DNA of 6,389 nucleotides, taken from Campylobacteraceae bacterium. Lineage in GTDB: Bacteria > Campylobacterota > Campylobacteria > Campylobacterales > Sulfurovaceae. Positions within the stretch are counted from its first letter, which is position 1, and every line of letters starts with the position of its first letter. The stretch lies in the NCBI GenBank assembly GCA_027063325.1, contig JAMOSA010000263.1, positions 1 through 6,389 on the forward strand, in the 5' to 3' direction. The translations under genes and the position numbers were made by a program. Below the pieces are notes generated by a model. The model searched no databases. It was not told the DNA's origin and saw nothing but the letters and a program-made list of their open reading frames with translations. Shown here piece by piece: positions 6,258-6,389 of the stretch.

Positions 6258-6389
6258 TCAGCCTCCAAACTTCTCTAATAGATAGAGTGATATTATGCAA
6301 ATACCAATAAGCATACCCATAGCATACCATCTCAAAGAGCCATTTTGGAGTGAGGCAACCCCTTTGCCAAAGAGATTATAACTATATAC
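6258..6389 (-). CDS. nuoL: NADH-quinone oxidoreductase subunit L (NuoL), C-terminal fragment at window edge
   Basis: Only the last 43 codons are in the window: VYSYNLFGKGVASLQNGSLR, then WYAMGMLIGICIISLYLLEKFGG and the TGA stop at 6258-6260. The pattern LQ-x-GSLRWYAMGMLIG followed by a final hydrophobic helix is typical of the NuoL C-terminus, after the long lateral helix. NuoL is the distal antiporter-like proton-pumping subunit of complex I. Its position directly before nuoM with a 1-nt gap supports the call. The gene is cut by the window, with no sign of damage. Confidence 0.88.
   Translation of the reverse strand, partial: VYSYNLFGKGVASLQNGSLRWYAMGMLIGICIISLYLLEKFGG

Noticed and set aside
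6257..6268. TTG start at 6268 for NuoM
   Set aside because: It would overlap the Shine-Dalgarno site and the nuoL stop; ATG 6256 has ideal spacing and gives the normal NuoM N-terminus.

Overview
The window looks like a chromosomal segment of a low-GC Campylobacterota (epsilonproteobacterial) organism, perhaps a Sulfurovum- or Sulfurimonas-like chemolithotroph. This rests on the low GC content, the nuoL-nuoM-nuoN gene order and the style of the proteins. It is inference, because no marker gene such as rRNA is present.

The left 0.7 kb (plus strand) reads as part of an integron-type gene-cassette array. It holds the 3' part of an AT-rich gene of unknown function (3-332), an attC-like site (333-389), a 62-residue Gly/Ala/Val-rich small protein (406-594) and a second attC-like site (617-724). 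The two sites have different central stems and very different lengths (57 and 108 bp). They share the outer boxes (xxxxAAC ... GTTATAT), the adjoining spacer AAAACnTAGC and the motif CnACCGTTATAT. Each follows a stop codon, as expected of cassettes. The intact cassette would be about 335 bp (384-718). No integrase gene lies in the window.

Directly against the outer edge of the second site lies an IS1634-family insertion sequence (core 856-2558, 538-residue DDE transposase, 16-bp terminal inverted repeats). Its left side carries an extra 131-bp piece (725-855). This piece is an almost perfect inverted copy of the IS's own right end, including the last part of the transposase gene, so the whole unit is bounded by 131-bp inverted repeats.

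On the right the IS cuts into the 3' end of an EamA-family (DMT) permease gene (minus strand, 2561-3283). That gene also has an internal frameshift next to a short TA repeat, so it is a doubly damaged pseudogene. No target-site duplication is visible across the IS, which suggests a deletion or rearrangement joined the cassette array to the eamA remnant.

The right half (minus strand) is the distal end of a complex I operon. It contains the C-terminus of NuoL (cut by the window edge), NuoM and NuoN, packed with a 1-nt gap and a 4-nt overlap. The eamA remnant follows 13 nt after nuoN behind a strong Shine-Dalgarno sequence, so it was probably the last gene of the transcript. NuoL, M and N are the antiporter-like, proton-pumping membrane subunits of NADH dehydrogenase type I. 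NuoM keeps its core charged residues but has an unusual version of the normally conserved loop after FHTW.
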